Shown: piece by piece, positions 9,563 to 18,430 of the stretch
Numbering within the stretch: the stretch's first letter is position 1
How the letters are laid out: every line of letters begins with the position of its first letter
Assembly: GCF_001907695.1 (NCBI RefSeq)
Contig: NZ_KV880637.1
Span: 434,001 to 498,000 of the forward strand
DNA length: 64,000 bases
Source: Thalassospira sp. TSL5-1
GTDB taxonomy: Bacteria > Pseudomonadota > Alphaproteobacteria > Rhodospirillales > Thalassospiraceae
Direction: 5' to 3'
The notes under the pieces: model-generated
Databases searched by the model: none
Seen by the model: the letters and a program-made list of their open reading frames with translations, nothing else
What the model was told of the DNA's origin: nothing
Translations under genes and position numbers: made by a program

Positions 9563-9865
9563 ATGAAAGCTGTGCCGTGTGAAACCATGCAGGAAGTCCG
9601 CGAGAATGTGGACCGTCTTGATCGGGTTTTGGTGGGCTTGCTTGCTGAACGGCTGGGCTATATCGAACAGGCGGCCCGCATCAAACAGTCCCGCGATGCC
9701 GTGCGTGATGAAGACCGTATCGAGGACGTAATTGCCAAGGTCAAAGCCCAGTGCAAAATTGACGGGCTGGATGAAAACATTGCCGAACGCCTGTGGCGCT
9801 TCATGATGGAAGATTACATCGCCCATGAGTTTGTTAAATGGGACGAAATCCGCAAAGACGGCTAA
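9563..9865 (+). CDS. Chorismate mutase, AroQ type
   Basis: 100 residues starting MKAVPCETMQEVRENVDRLD. The all-helical pattern contains the AroQ landmarks: R in VRENVDRLDRVLVGLLAER, K/R in AARIKQSRDAVRDEDRIEDV and a third helix ERLWRFMMEDYIAHEF. It converts chorismate to prephenate for Phe/Tyr synthesis; a related isochorismate-pyruvate lyase role is less likely but not excluded. An in-frame extension upstream overlaps the terminator hairpin, so the ATG at 9563 is preferred. Confidence 0.85.
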   Translation: MKAVPCETMQEVRENVDRLDRVLVGLLAERLGYIEQAARIKQSRDAVRDEDRIEDVIAKVKAQCKIDGLDENIAERLWRFMMEDYIAHEFVKWDEIRKDG

Positions 9866-9987
9866 ATCGCGGATCATAAACAACAAAATCCTGCCTGCCG
9901 CTGGCGCTTGAAAAACCCGGTACTATATCTGGCGCAATGCCGGGTTCCCGCCCCGGTCAGTATGTTCTGACACGGAGGATTTTTATT

Positions 9988-11379
9988 GTGACCAATCAAA
10001 CCAGCACCCGTACTGAAAAGGATACGATGGGCGAAATCGAGGTTCCGTCGGATCGGTATTGGGGCGCGCAGACCCAGCGTTCAAGCGAGAATTTCCGCAT
10101 TGGCGGCGAAAAGATGCCCGAAGCCCTGATCCGCGCCTTTGGCCTGCAAAAGCTGGCAGCGGCACGGGCCAACCTGGCCTTGGGTAATTTGGAACCAAAA
10201 ATTGCCGATGTTATTCAGGCTGCCGCCCGCGAGGTGGCCGATGGCAAACTGTCGGATCATTTCCCGCTGGTGGTATGGCAAACCGGCAGTGGCACGCAAA
10301 CCAACATGAATGCCAACGAGGTGATTGCCAATCGCGCCTGTGAATATCTGGGCGCACCAATGGGGCAGCGTGAACCGGTCCACCCCAATGACCATGTCAA
10401 TCGCGGGCAATCCTCGAATGACAGTTTCCCAACCGCCATGCACATTGCCGCGGTGATCGAGATCGAGGAACGTTTAAAACCAGCCCTGCGTCATTTGCGC
10501 GAAACGCTGGAGGCCAAAAGCAACGCCTTTGCGAAAATCGTCAAAATTGGCCGCACCCATATGCAGGATGCCGTACCGGTAACTTTGGGCCAGGAATTTT
10601 CCGGTTACGCCGCCCAAATCGAACTGGGCCTGGATCGTATCGAAGATGCCCTGAAACGCCTGACCAAACTGGCCCAGGGCGGCACAGCACTTGGCACCGG
10701 CCTCAATGCGCCCGAAGGGTTTGACGAACAGTTCGCCCAGGAAATCAGCAGCCTGACTGGTCTGAAGTTCGAGACCGCAGCCAACAAGTTTGAGGCCCTG
10801 GCGGCCCATGATGCCTGTGTTGAAATGTCGGGTGTGATGAATGTGCTGGCCGCATCCCTGATGAAAATTGGCAATGACATTCGCCTGCTGGGCTCTGGTC
10901 CGCGTTGCGGGCTGGGTGAATTGATTTTGCCCGCCAATGAACCGGGGTCGTCGATTATGCCGGGCAAGGTCAACCCGACCCAGGCCGAAGCCCTGACAAT
11001 GGTTTGTGCCCAGGTGATGGGCAACCATGTTACCGTGTCGGTGGCGGGCTCCAATGGGCACTTGGACCTGAATGTATTCAAGCCGGTGATCATTTATAAC
11101 CTGCTGCAATCCATCCGTTTGATTGCCGATGCGTCGGTCAGCTTTGCCGATCATTGCATTGCCGGGATCGAAGCGGACGAAGAAAAGATTAAAATCTATG
11201 TCGAACAAAGCCTGATGCTGGTCACCGCCCTTGCCCCGCATATTGGCTATGATAATGCCGCCGCCGTTGCCAAAAAGGCGCATAAGGACCGGTCCAGCCT
11301 GAAGGAAGCCGCCGTGGCGCTGGGGCATTTGGATGCCGAAAAATTTGATGAACTGGTGCGCGCCGAAGACATGATCTGA
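9988..11379 (+). CDS. fumC: Class II fumarate hydratase FumC
   Basis: 463 residues from a GTG at 9988 with GGAGG at 9974-9978. The frame is open further upstream but without a comparable ribosome site. Family signatures are present: [53 protein letters not shown] and the superfamily signature [16 protein letters not shown]. It is an oxygen-stable, iron-independent homotetrameric fumarase that interconverts fumarate and malate in the TCA cycle. It is monocistronic and followed by a strong bidirectional terminator. Confidence 0.96.
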   Translation: MTNQTSTRTEKDTMGEIEVPSDRYWGAQTQRSSENFRIGGEKMPEALIRAFGLQKLAAARANLALGNLEPKIADVIQAAAREVADGKLSDHFPLVVWQTGSGTQTNMNANEVIANRACEYLGAPMGQREPVHPNDHVNRGQSSNDSFPTAMHIAAVIEIEERLKPALRHLRETLEAKSNAFAKIVKIGRTHMQDAVPVTLGQEFSGYAAQIELGLDRIEDALKRLTKLAQGGTALGTGLNAPEGFDEQFAQEISSLTGLKFETAANKFEALAAHDACVEMSGVMNVLAASLMKIGNDIRLLGSGPRCGLGELILPANEPGSSIMPGKVNPTQAEALTMVCAQVMGNHVTVSVAGSNGHLDLNVFKPVIIYNLLQSIRLIADASVSFADHCIAGIEADEEKIKIYVEQSLMLVTALAPHIGYDNAAAVAKKAHKDRSSLKEAAVALGHLDAEKFDELVRAEDMI

Positions 11380-11427
11380 CCTGGCTTTATCCAGGCCGTG
11401 ATACGGCAATGATTTTAGCTTTTATTT

Positions 11428-11459
11428 GGCCGGGTTGTTAACGCCCGGCCATTTTTATT
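11428..11459. terminator. Bidirectional terminator between fumC and DUF2867 gene
   Basis: A 7-bp GC stem, GGCCGGG/CCCGGCC (11428-11434 and 11444-11450), followed on the plus strand by ATTTTTATT. It overlaps the stop of the convergent gene at 11455. Confidence 0.8.
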
Positions 11460-11931
11460 GCGGAAACGCCGCCTTAAGCATGGTGGGAACAATGACCCGG
11501 TGAAACGGCATGATGGTTGCCAGATAGGCACGGCCAAACATGTTGTGGCGCTTTGTCAGTGTTGTGGTTCGGATCAGGGTTTGGTCGGGGCTGTCATGTT
11601 GAACTTCCACCACCAGCCTGAAATCAAGGTGCTTGTCATCCAGGCCCAGCGTGATGGAGTTTTCTGATCGCGCCATGATGGGAAAAATGCCGATAATATT
11701 TGGGTCTGTGCTGTCCCTTGCCCCCGATTTCAAGCCAAACGGACGAACGACCAGATCGCGAAACCGCATTAAATGCACAACCCAGTCTGGTCTGTTCGAC
11801 ATGATTTTGTGAGCAGCCATTTCGGGCGTGATGGCGTGGCTTGATGTGCGAATGGCAAAGGCATCGGCCCAGTCGGCATTTGGCATGGCAACATGCGGCA
11901 GGGAGACCGGAACAAAAGAGGGTTGGGCCAC
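11455..11931 (-). CDS. DUF2867 family protein
   Basis: 158 residues matching the DUF2867 pattern: WADAFAIRTSSH, a VVRPFGLK segment, TLGLDDKHLDFRLVVEV and the C-terminal RAYLATIMPFHRVIVPTML. This is a small single-domain family of unknown biochemical role in proteobacteria, also fused to NAD(P)-binding epimerase-like domains elsewhere. No signal peptide. It is convergent with fumC and divergent from the copper genes at 12159. Confidence 0.8.
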   Translation of the reverse strand: MAQPSFVPVSLPHVAMPNADWADAFAIRTSSHAITPEMAAHKIMSNRPDWVVHLMRFRDLVVRPFGLKSGARDSTDPNIIGIFPIMARSENSITLGLDDKHLDFRLVVEVQHDSPDQTLIRTTTLTKRHNMFGRAYLATIMPFHRVIVPTMLKAAFPQ

Positions 11932-12158
11932 TTGGCAATCCTTTTTGGATGAGGCGATGCGGCACTAAAGAACTGTCGCATCAAGTGGCAAAACCATATC
12001 GATAAAATGCTGATTTGTCTGGTTTTATGCGGTTTTTCCCGGTTTTTGTGTGATGGCACATGCAAAAATCCCTGAAAAATTGCGCTGATTAGAATTTAAT
12101 AGCGCCGAATTGATATAGGATATTGCCGGGAAACCATCGATTGGGCATATCTTTTCTC

Positions 12159-12704
12159 ATGACAGCAGGAATTTCAGCATGTTTGTCGTTTCCTGCCACA
12201 ATGCCCCTGGCAATGCTGGCACGGTTACGACGCACCCTGGACGGTGTTCAATGCTCCCCGCAACATGGTCTGCGGGTGTGGGGGCTGATTCTTGTTGTCT
12301 TGCTGGCCTCCCTGACACAGGCGGGTGTCCCGCTTGCCCTGCATGGGGCAGATGGCAGCGGGCCAGGCTCCCGGCAGGCTGCTTCGGATATTATTTATAT
12401 CTGTACCGGCAGCGGCATACAGCCTGTTCGTCTTTCGTCAATTGGGGATGGTCAAACGGGTATTCCCGCCACACTGGCGAGTGATGGTGACGATACCCGA
12501 TCTGGCGGCAAACCCGCCGCGTCACATGCCTTTTGTGCCCATTGTGCCTTTTGTCATGTGCTGCCGGTTGTGATGACCGGTTTTTGGTGGTCGCATCCTG
12601 TTGGGCAAATCCGCTTTGTGGTTTTCCCGGTGGGGGTTGATGCGCGCTATATCATGGCGTCTTATGGTTTTGATGCTAGGGGGCCGCCTGTCGTTCCTGC
12701 CTGA
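12159..12704 (+). CDS. DUF2946-like small Cys-rich membrane-anchored protein
   Basis: About 181 residues if it starts at ATG 12159; other in-frame starts (TTG 12123, ATG 12201) cannot be excluded. One hydrophobic segment (VWGLILVVLLASLTQAGVPL) precedes a periplasmic part with ICTGSG and the Cys/His cluster HAFCAHCAFCHVLP. This resembles the DUF2946 family often placed next to copper-transport genes. The cluster could bind Cu. It sits 40 bp upstream of a PCu(A)C chaperone gene, supporting a role in periplasmic copper handling; this is inferred from context. Confidence 0.65.
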   Translation: MTAGISACLSFPATMPLAMLARLRRTLDGVQCSPQHGLRVWGLILVVLLASLTQAGVPLALHGADGSGPGSRQAASDIIYICTGSGIQPVRLSSIGDGQTGIPATLASDGDDTRSGGKPAASHAFCAHCAFCHVLPVVMTGFWWSHPVGQIRFVVFPVGVDARYIMASYGFDARGPPVVPA

Positions 12705-12744
12705 ACTTCCCTTACATTATTTACATTCAGACAGGTAGAGCATC

Positions 12745-13281
12745 ATGCGTAAATCATTCTTCGCCGGGGCCACAATTGCCGCAGCTTTGCTGGCATCGTT
12801 TCCGGCTTTTGCCAATGACATTTCCATTTCAAATGCCTGGAGCAAAGAATCCATTGGCCGTGTGCCCAATGGGGCCGTGTTTTTCAATATTGAAAATGCC
12901 GGTGCCGAGGACCGGGTTATTGGCGCAACATCCGATCTGGCGGACAGAACCGAGCTGCATACCCACATCATGGACGGGAATGTGATGAAGATGCGCCAGG
13001 TGAAAGACGGTGTGGCGGTACCCGCCCACGGGGCCGTGGCCTTTAAGCCGGGCAGTTATCATGTGATGTTATTGGGCCTGCATGATCCGCTCAAGGCGGG
13101 GCAGCATATTGCCTTGACCCTGCAATTTGAAAAGGCAGGCGATGTTCCGGTGGATGCCAAAGTTCTCACCCTTGATGACGCCTCCAAAATGGCGGTGCCT
13201 GGTACCATGAACATGAATGCGAAACAGGGCATGAAAGGTGCGATGGATCCTTCCGGTGGCATGGGCAAAATGAAAAACTGA
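12745..13281 (+). CDS. Periplasmic copper chaperone PCu(A)C (DUF461)
   Basis: 178 residues with a Sec signal peptide (MRKSFFAGATIAAALLASFP, cut after AFA). The mature domain has the PCu(A)C copper motif: TELHTHIMDGNVMKMRQV supplies the His/Met pair and SYHVMLLGLH the second His-x-Met. The C-terminal tail is rich in Met and Gly (MNMNAKQGMKGAMDPSGGMG), which could add Cu(I) ligands. Such proteins deliver Cu(I) to the CuA site of cytochrome oxidase. The pairing with the DUF2946-like gene and a terminator after the stop suggests a two-gene copper operon. Confidence 0.9.
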   Translation: MRKSFFAGATIAAALLASFPAFANDISISNAWSKESIGRVPNGAVFFNIENAGAEDRVIGATSDLADRTELHTHIMDGNVMKMRQVKDGVAVPAHGAVAFKPGSYHVMLLGLHDPLKAGQHIALTLQFEKAGDVPVDAKVLTLDDASKMAVPGTMNMNAKQGMKGAMDPSGGMGKMKN

Positions 13282-13312
13282 CGGCTGTAATGAACGGCAG
13301 TTGACAGATAGT

Positions 13313-13350
13313 GAAAAAAGGGGAGGCGGATTGAACTGCCTCCCTTTTGC
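13313..13350 (+). terminator. Terminator of the copper operon
   Basis: A stem GGGAGGC/GCCTCCC extended by A-rich/T-rich flanks with one bulged G, about 32 bp past the PCu(A)C stop, followed by CTTTTGCC. Confidence 0.65.
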
Positions 13351-13392
13351 CGTCATGATCGATTTTTGTTTTCTGATCAGGACGATGCCCCG

Positions 13393-13887
13393 ATGCCCAC
13401 AATTGACGAACTGATTGCCCGGCTGAACCTGGTGCCGCATCCCGAAGGCGGTTATTTCGCCGAAACATTTCGTGCCAGCGAAACCACCAATCCCGCCGGG
13501 CGCTATCCGGCGGCGCGCGCGACGGGCACGGCGATATATTATCTTTTAACCCCTGATACCTTTTCGGGGATGCACATCCTGACCTCCGACGAGATTTTTC
13601 ATTTCTATATGGGCGACGCGGTGGAGCAACTTCAGCTTTTTGCCGATGGCCGCCACGCCCTTGTTGAAATTGGCACCGACATTACCGCCGGGCAGCGCCC
13701 GCAAAGGGTGGTGCCAAAAAATGTCTGGCAGGGTGCGCGTTTAAAACCGGGCGGCACATTTGCCCTGCTGGGCTGTACCGTGGCCCCGGGATTTGACTTT
13801 GCCGATTTTTCGATGGGCAAACGCGCCGACCTTGTGGCCCGCTGGCCCGCGGCGCGCGATATGATAACGGCCTTGACCCGGGACTGA
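13393..13887 (+). CDS. Cupin-fold DUF985 protein
   Basis: 164 residues from ATG 13393 (MPTIDELIARLNLVPHPEGG). The opening LVPHPEGGYFAETFR, then TAIYYLLTPDTFSGMHIL, DEIFHFYMGDAVEQLQL and WQGARLKPGGTFALLGCTVAPGFDF, is the DUF985 (YML079w-like) cupin pattern. These are small beta-barrel proteins whose ligand is not established. No neighbours hint at a pathway; it precedes the LysE exporter gene by about 50 bp on the same strand. Confidence 0.85.
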   Translation: MPTIDELIARLNLVPHPEGGYFAETFRASETTNPAGRYPAARATGTAIYYLLTPDTFSGMHILTSDEIFHFYMGDAVEQLQLFADGRHALVEIGTDITAGQRPQRVVPKNVWQGARLKPGGTFALLGCTVAPGFDFADFSMGKRADLVARWPAARDMITALTRD

Positions 13888-13935
13888 TTTTAAGGCGCAA
13901 TTATCAGAATAACTTTGTGGCGGATCGGGGGGAAG

Positions 13936-14580
13936 ATGTCGTTAGATACATGGCTGGTTTTTATGGGCGCGGCCTTTGCGCTGTCCATCGCGCCAGGGCC
14001 CAATAACCTGATGGCAATGTTTAATGGCGCACGTTATGGCGTTGGGGCCTCTGCCTTTGGCGGTATTGGCCGTTTGATTGCATTTGCCCTGATGATTGCC
14101 ATTACCGCAACCGGGCTTGGCGTGGTGCTGGCAACCAGCGAACTTGCCTTTGTCGTCATCAAATGGGCCGGGGCAGCCTATCTGGTTTATCTGGGCATCA
14201 AAACCTGGCGCAGCACTGTTGCATCGGCAAATACGGACGATGCGGCCCCCGCCGAAGACGCGGTTTTGGGGCGGCGTCCGCGCGCCATTGACCTGGCCCG
14301 GCGGGAATTTTTAACCGCAATGGGGAATCCCAAGGCGATCCTTATTTTCACGGCATTTTTCCCGCAATTTTTGAATGCACAGCATTCCTACGGCCTGCAA
14401 TTTGCCATTATGGGCGTGACGTTCCTGGCAATGGAGGCCTGCGTATTAATGGCCTATGGTTTGGTGGGCGGGCAGGTAAAGGGCTTTGTGCGCTCTGCCC
14501 GGCATTTGCGCATTTTAAACCGTGTGAGTGGCGGTGTGCTCATTGGTGCGGGGGCGATGCTGGCTGCCGCGCGTCGCTAA
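13936..14580 (+). CDS. LysE/RhtB-family amino-acid exporter
   Basis: 214 residues from ATG 13936, preceded by GGGGGGAAG. It has about six hydrophobic segments and the LysE signature near the N terminus, ALSIAPGPNNLMAMFNGARYG. Later blocks are KWAGAAYLVYLGIKTWR and FLTAMGNPKAILIFTAFFPQF. The family exports amino acids or analogues; the substrate is not visible from the sequence. It ends at a bidirectional terminator. Confidence 0.9.
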   Translation: MSLDTWLVFMGAAFALSIAPGPNNLMAMFNGARYGVGASAFGGIGRLIAFALMIAITATGLGVVLATSELAFVVIKWAGAAYLVYLGIKTWRSTVASANTDDAAPAEDAVLGRRPRAIDLARREFLTAMGNPKAILIFTAFFPQFLNAQHSYGLQFAIMGVTFLAMEACVLMAYGLVGGQVKGFVRSARHLRILNRVSGGVLIGAGAMLAAARR

Positions 14581-14661
14581 TTGGTTTGTGTTGCAAGCGG
14601 GCTGAAGTTGAAAATGTAACATTGCTGGCGATGTCTGGCGATGTCTGGTGATGGCAGGTAA

Positions 14662-14693
14662 AAAACGGGCTGTCGGTCTTGGCAGCCCGTTTT
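14662..14693. terminator. Bidirectional terminator
   Basis: A perfect 11-bp stem, AAAACGGGCTG/CAGCCCGTTTT, with a 10-nt loop between two convergent genes. It has T-rich ends in both directions. Confidence 0.85.
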
Positions 14694-14704
14694 GTTTGGA
14701 TAAA

Positions 14705-15055
14705 TTAAGTGCTGCTGCCAAAGAGGCTCATCAGGCAGGTGACGAATAGAACCAGTGTTAAAATGGCTAAAATATAGGCCCAATACCGTACCTTGATGAA
14801 AAAGATGCTATCACCGCGTTTAAGCAACACCAATTCCCCGGTTTTTTCGTCGCGCAATTCGCGGCCCTTGTCGGAACGTTCCAGCCAGCGCACGGTTTGG
14901 AACGCGGCCAGTGTTGCGCCCAGCGCGACAATTGCGGGGAATATTTGTTGGGGAACAAATTGTTCCAGCAGTGCGCAGGCAAACATGGCAATCATCGCGC
15001 CAATCAATGCGCCCAAGGGCAGTAAAATGCCCCATCCTCTCCAGATTATAAACAT
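14705..15055 (-). CDS. Small integral membrane protein, hypothetical
   Basis: 116 residues with about three or four transmembrane stretches: GILLPLGALIGAMIAMFACA, then IFPAIVALGATLAAFQTV, and the C-terminal YWAYILAILTLVLFVTCLMS. A charged cytoplasmic loop, WLERSDKGRELRDEKTGELV, lies between. Similar short proteins occur widely in alphaproteobacteria without a known role. It sits between convergent lysE and the flavin oxidase gene. Confidence 0.7.
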   Translation of the reverse strand: MFIIWRGWGILLPLGALIGAMIAMFACALLEQFVPQQIFPAIVALGATLAAFQTVRWLERSDKGRELRDEKTGELVLLKRGDSIFFIKVRYWAYILAILTLVLFVTCLMSLFGSST

Positions 15056-15177
15056 GTAATCCTCTGTGTTTGCTGTTTTTATTTTTAAGCTCGATGCAGG
15101 GGATATATGACTCAGGATTGTTTTTCTGGAAACATGAAAGTGCAGGGGACAGGATAAATTTCACATTGCGGAGAAAA

Positions 15178-15202
15178 GGGACGCATTGGTGTGATGCGTC
15201 CC
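15178..15202 (-). terminator. Terminator of the flavin oxidase gene
   Basis: A perfect 9-bp stem, GGGACGCAT/ATGCGTCCC. Read on the minus strand it is followed by TTTTCTCC, 45 bp beyond the oxidase stop. Confidence 0.75.
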
Positions 15203-15246
15203 CTGGTGTCCTTTGGTGAAAATTGGTTTGTTTGCTGGTGGCAGGT

Positions 15247-17148
15247 TTAATTGCTACCGGTAAAACAGGCGCTGACGGCAAAGGCATTATTGGCCGGGTC
15301 CATTGCATGGGCGATGGCGTTTATGGCGCAATAGGCAGATGCCACCGACCCTTCCTGCCAGCCGGGCAGATAACTCCAGGTGTCGCCCGCGCAATAAAAC
15401 CGGCTGTTTTTGGCAAAGGTCGTGATTTGTTTGTACACATCCGGGGTTTCGGTTGCCGTATCCGATGCCCAGCCGCCAACCTGGTGGGGCATATATTGCC
15501 AGGCAATCGACATGCCGTGACCCACCTTGTCCTCATTGCCCGGATGCAGCAGCGCCAATCCTTTTCGGGCTGTATCCAGGCGTTGCTGATTATTCATTTG
15601 CGCGTATTCCGCTGCGTTTTCGCCCCGGTTATAGGCCCCCGTCAGGATGCCGGTATGGGCGGTAAAATCTTCGGACGGATACCAGATCTGGCCGATTTTA
15701 TTGGTGGTCCAGGAAATGCCGCCATAAATTTCATCTTCGGTTTCCCAGAACCGTTCCATGCCTTGCCAGCCGACCTTGATGGCAGGTGTCCAGAGGTTGG
15801 GGGTAGGGTCGCTATTGCCCCAGCTTCCGGTTTCTGAAAATGCTTGCAGGCCTCTGATAAACGGTCTGGGTGCGGCGGGATAATCCAGTACCTTTTGCAG
15901 CAAGGACGGTGCCATTGTAGAAATGCAGAAGTCAAATTTGACACCAATCCAGTTTTTTTCATTTTTAGGTGTGTAGCGAACTTGAATACTGTCTTCTCTG
16001 ACGATGATATCCTGTGTCGGACTGTTCAGTGAAACAAGGTCGCCCACACGTGGGTCGGAACTGGCATTTTCCCGGTTACCATTAACGCGGGAATCAATTG
16101 CGCTGGCCGGAATTTTTTGCAGTAAAAGCTGCTGCCAGATCCGGTCCATGCCGCCGATGGGCTGCATCAGGGTGGGCTGCCAGTCGATATTGAAACTGTT
16201 AAACAGGAACGAGCCTGGTGAAAGTTCGGGGTTGGCATCGGCATCGCCAATGAATTGCGATTTTAAAATGTCATCCAGGCTTATTTGCGCCCGGCGTTTG
16301 CCACCATCGCGCCAGCCGCCGGGCATTTTATCGTACCCGGACCGGGGGGACCCGTTGAAGCGTCCTGCCTTGTCAAGGTCGCCAAACAGACGCGCGAGGT
16401 TTTCAAGCTGCTTTTTATCCGCATCGGAAAGGCTTTTACCCTGCAACATGCAGCCTTCACGAATGGCGCCATACATCATTTCGGCCATTTCACCATACAG
16501 GTTGTAGGTGACGTCGCCTATCGCTGCGGGGTTGCCATTATTATAGGTCGGGCTTTGCATCAGGTTGGACATGGACTGGAAAATATAGGTTTCCAGATCA
16601 ACACCGATTTCCTGGCACAGGGCAATTAAATTAACATGGTTGGAGGGAATACGCCCCGGCCCCGCATTAAGAAACAACTCAACCGGGTCGCCCTGATAGC
16701 CAGCTTTTTGCCATTTATTATCCATGAAGCTACAGGTTTGTACTTCCGGTGCCGGGCTTTCTCGCCGTTCCTGATAGCGATCTGCATACATGGCGGGAAA
16801 CAGATGGGCATCCTTGTGGTTTTTAAACCACCAGTCCTTATAATGCGTGTCGCTGGGGCGCGCTGTCAGGCTGCGGCCGCCGTAACGGCTGTCCGCCTCG
16901 AACACGGCAACCTTGAAACCGGCATTTGCCAGCCGATACGCCGCGGTTAACCCTGCAACCCCGGCACCAATGATGGCAACCGATTTGCCTTTGCCAAATC
17001 CCGGCGGCAAATCCGGCATTGTTGTTGGATAAGCCGCCTGGGCATTCCGAAAACCGGTTAAAAGTGACGGTGCGGCATAGGCCCCGGCCAGGGCTGTCAG
17101 CCCCTTTAAAATTGTGCGGCGCGAATAAGTGTGCTGAGACTTTGACAT
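15247..17148 (-). CDS. Tat-exported flavin amine/L-amino-acid oxidase
   Basis: 633 residues. The N terminus has a twin-arginine signal (YSRRTILKG followed by a short hydrophobic region), so the folded FAD enzyme is exported. The mature protein begins with the dinucleotide motif VAIIGAGVAGLTAAYRLANA and FEADSRYGGRSL. It ends with the FAD-contacting FYCAGDTWSYLPGWQEGSVASAY. This is the flavin amine oxidase superfamily, near the L-amino-acid oxidase branch; the substrate is not determinable. Its product would be an oxo-acid, ammonia and peroxide in the periplasm. It is monocistronic with its own terminator. Confidence 0.88.
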   Translation of the reverse strand: MSKSQHTYSRRTILKGLTALAGAYAAPSLLTGFRNAQAAYPTTMPDLPPGFGKGKSVAIIGAGVAGLTAAYRLANAGFKVAVFEADSRYGGRSLTARPSDTHYKDWWFKNHKDAHLFPAMYADRYQERRESPAPEVQTCSFMDNKWQKAGYQGDPVELFLNAGPGRIPSNHVNLIALCQEIGVDLETYIFQSMSNLMQSPTYNNGNPAAIGDVTYNLYGEMAEMMYGAIREGCMLQGKSLSDADKKQLENLARLFGDLDKAGRFNGSPRSGYDKMPGGWRDGGKRRAQISLDDILKSQFIGDADANPELSPGSFLFNSFNIDWQPTLMQPIGGMDRIWQQLLLQKIPASAIDSRVNGNRENASSDPRVGDLVSLNSPTQDIIVREDSIQVRYTPKNEKNWIGVKFDFCISTMAPSLLQKVLDYPAAPRPFIRGLQAFSETGSWGNSDPTPNLWTPAIKVGWQGMERFWETEDEIYGGISWTTNKIGQIWYPSEDFTAHTGILTGAYNRGENAAEYAQMNNQQRLDTARKGLALLHPGNEDKVGHGMSIAWQYMPHQVGGWASDTATETPDVYKQITTFAKNSRFYCAGDTWSYLPGWQEGSVASAYCAINAIAHAMDPANNAFAVSACFTGSN

Positions 17149-17354
17149 TGCTTTTCCCCATCCTGTTGCAGCGGCGATCCAGGTTAAAAATCCCGTATAT
17201 ATTTCAACTTTAAATCGAGAAAAATAATAGCGGCTATTAAGATTGGGTCTTCTCGATTGGATAGACTGGTTGACGCATCAACCTGAAATACGTGACGTTT
17301 TTGCAGTCTGTTTTTGGGGAAAACAAAAATTCAGACAGGAATGGATTACAAAAA

Positions 17355-17389
17355 CCCAAGGGCGCAGTCAGTTAAACTGCGCCCTTGGG
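17355..17389 (-). terminator. Strong terminator of the dipeptide ABC operon
   Basis: A perfect 14-bp stem (CCCAAGGGCGCAGT and its complement) with a 7-nt loop. On the minus strand it is followed by TTTTTGTAAT. It lies 46 bp beyond the last gene of the operon. Confidence 0.9.
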
Positions 17390-17434
17390 GGTGTTTTATG
17401 TTTGATCCGGCTGACCGGATCATACTGCGTCGTC

Positions 17435-18430
17435 TTAGCTAATTTCCTCGACCCGGTGGCAGGCCACCTCGCGGCCTTCAATCATGCGCAGTTCCGGGCG
17501 GACCTGGGCGCAATGCTCGGTCGCAAACGGGCAGCGTTTATGAAAGGCACAGCCTGAGGGCGGATTGATCGGCGAGGGGAGTTCGCCGGTCAGCGGTTCC
17601 GATTTGACGCGGTGAGCCGGGTCAATTTTCGGGGCTGATGCCAAAAGGGCGCGGGTGTATGGATGCAGCGGTCGGTTAAACAGATCTTCGGTCGGGCCTT
17701 TTTCGGCAACCCGGCCCAGATACATCACCATCACATCATCGGCAATGTGCCGGACCACCGACAGGTCATGCGAAATGAAAACATAGGCGACATTCATTTC
17801 ATCCTGCAGGTCCATCATCAGGTTTAAAACCTGGGCCTGCACCGAAACGTCGAGGGCCGAAACCGGCTCGTCCGCCACAATCACCTTGGGTTCCAGGATC
17901 AGTGCGCGGGCAATGGCAATACGCTGTCGTTGCCCGCCTGAAAACATGTGCGGGTACCGCCCGTAAAATTCCGGGCGCAGGCCCACCTTTGCCATTGTGT
18001 CCCGTACACGTTCCTGCCGTTCCTTGCTGCCCAGCTTTTCCATGTTCAGCAGAACCGGTTCTTCCAGAATTTGCCCGACCTTTTTACGCGGATTAAGCGA
18101 CCCGTAAGGGTTCTGGAAAATCATTTGCACGGTGCGACGAAACAGCTTGGCATCCTTTTCCGAAAGGTTGCCCACTGCATCACCATTGATTTTAAGCGCG
18201 CCCGATGACGGCTTTTCAATCAGGGTCAATTGACGACCCAGGGTGGATTTGCCGCAGCCCGATTCACCGACCACCGCCAGGGTTTTACGGGATTCAAGCG
18301 AAAATGATACCCCGTCCAGCGCCTTGACCGTGGCGGTCTGTTTGCCCAGACCACCACCGACCGAATAATGCCGCGCCAGATTGTCGCATTCCATCAGGGC
18401 AACACCGGGTTTTGACTCAAGAAAGCTCAT
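17435..18430 (-). CDS. dppF: Dipeptide/oligopeptide ABC transporter ATP-binding protein, DppF-like
   Basis: 331 residues: Walker A GESGCGKST, Q-loop IFQNPYGSLNPR, signature FSGGQRQRIAIARAL, Walker B VIVADEPVSALDV and H-loop FISHDLSVVRHI. The C-terminal oligopeptide-type extension has the Cys-bearing SGCAFHKRCPFATEHC segment typical of Dpp/Opp ATPases. It pairs with the upstream ATPase (overlap of one base at 18430) to power import through the two permeases. It is the last gene of the operon. Confidence 0.93.
   Translation of the reverse strand: MSFLESKPGVALMECDNLARHYSVGGGLGKQTATVKALDGVSFSLESRKTLAVVGESGCGKSTLGRQLTLIEKPSSGALKINGDAVGNLSEKDAKLFRRTVQMIFQNPYGSLNPRKKVGQILEEPVLLNMEKLGSKERQERVRDTMAKVGLRPEFYGRYPHMFSGGQRQRIAIARALILEPKVIVADEPVSALDVSVQAQVLNLMMDLQDEMNVAYVFISHDLSVVRHIADDVMVMYLGRVAEKGPTEDLFNRPLHPYTRALLASAPKIDPAHRVKSEPLTGELPSPINPPSGCAFHKRCPFATEHCAQVRPELRMIEGREVACHRVEEIS

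Noticed and set aside
14621..14660. Short direct repeats containing GATGTCTGG
   Set aside because: Only about ten bases each and imperfect; likely slippage in an intergenic tail after lysE with no further structure.
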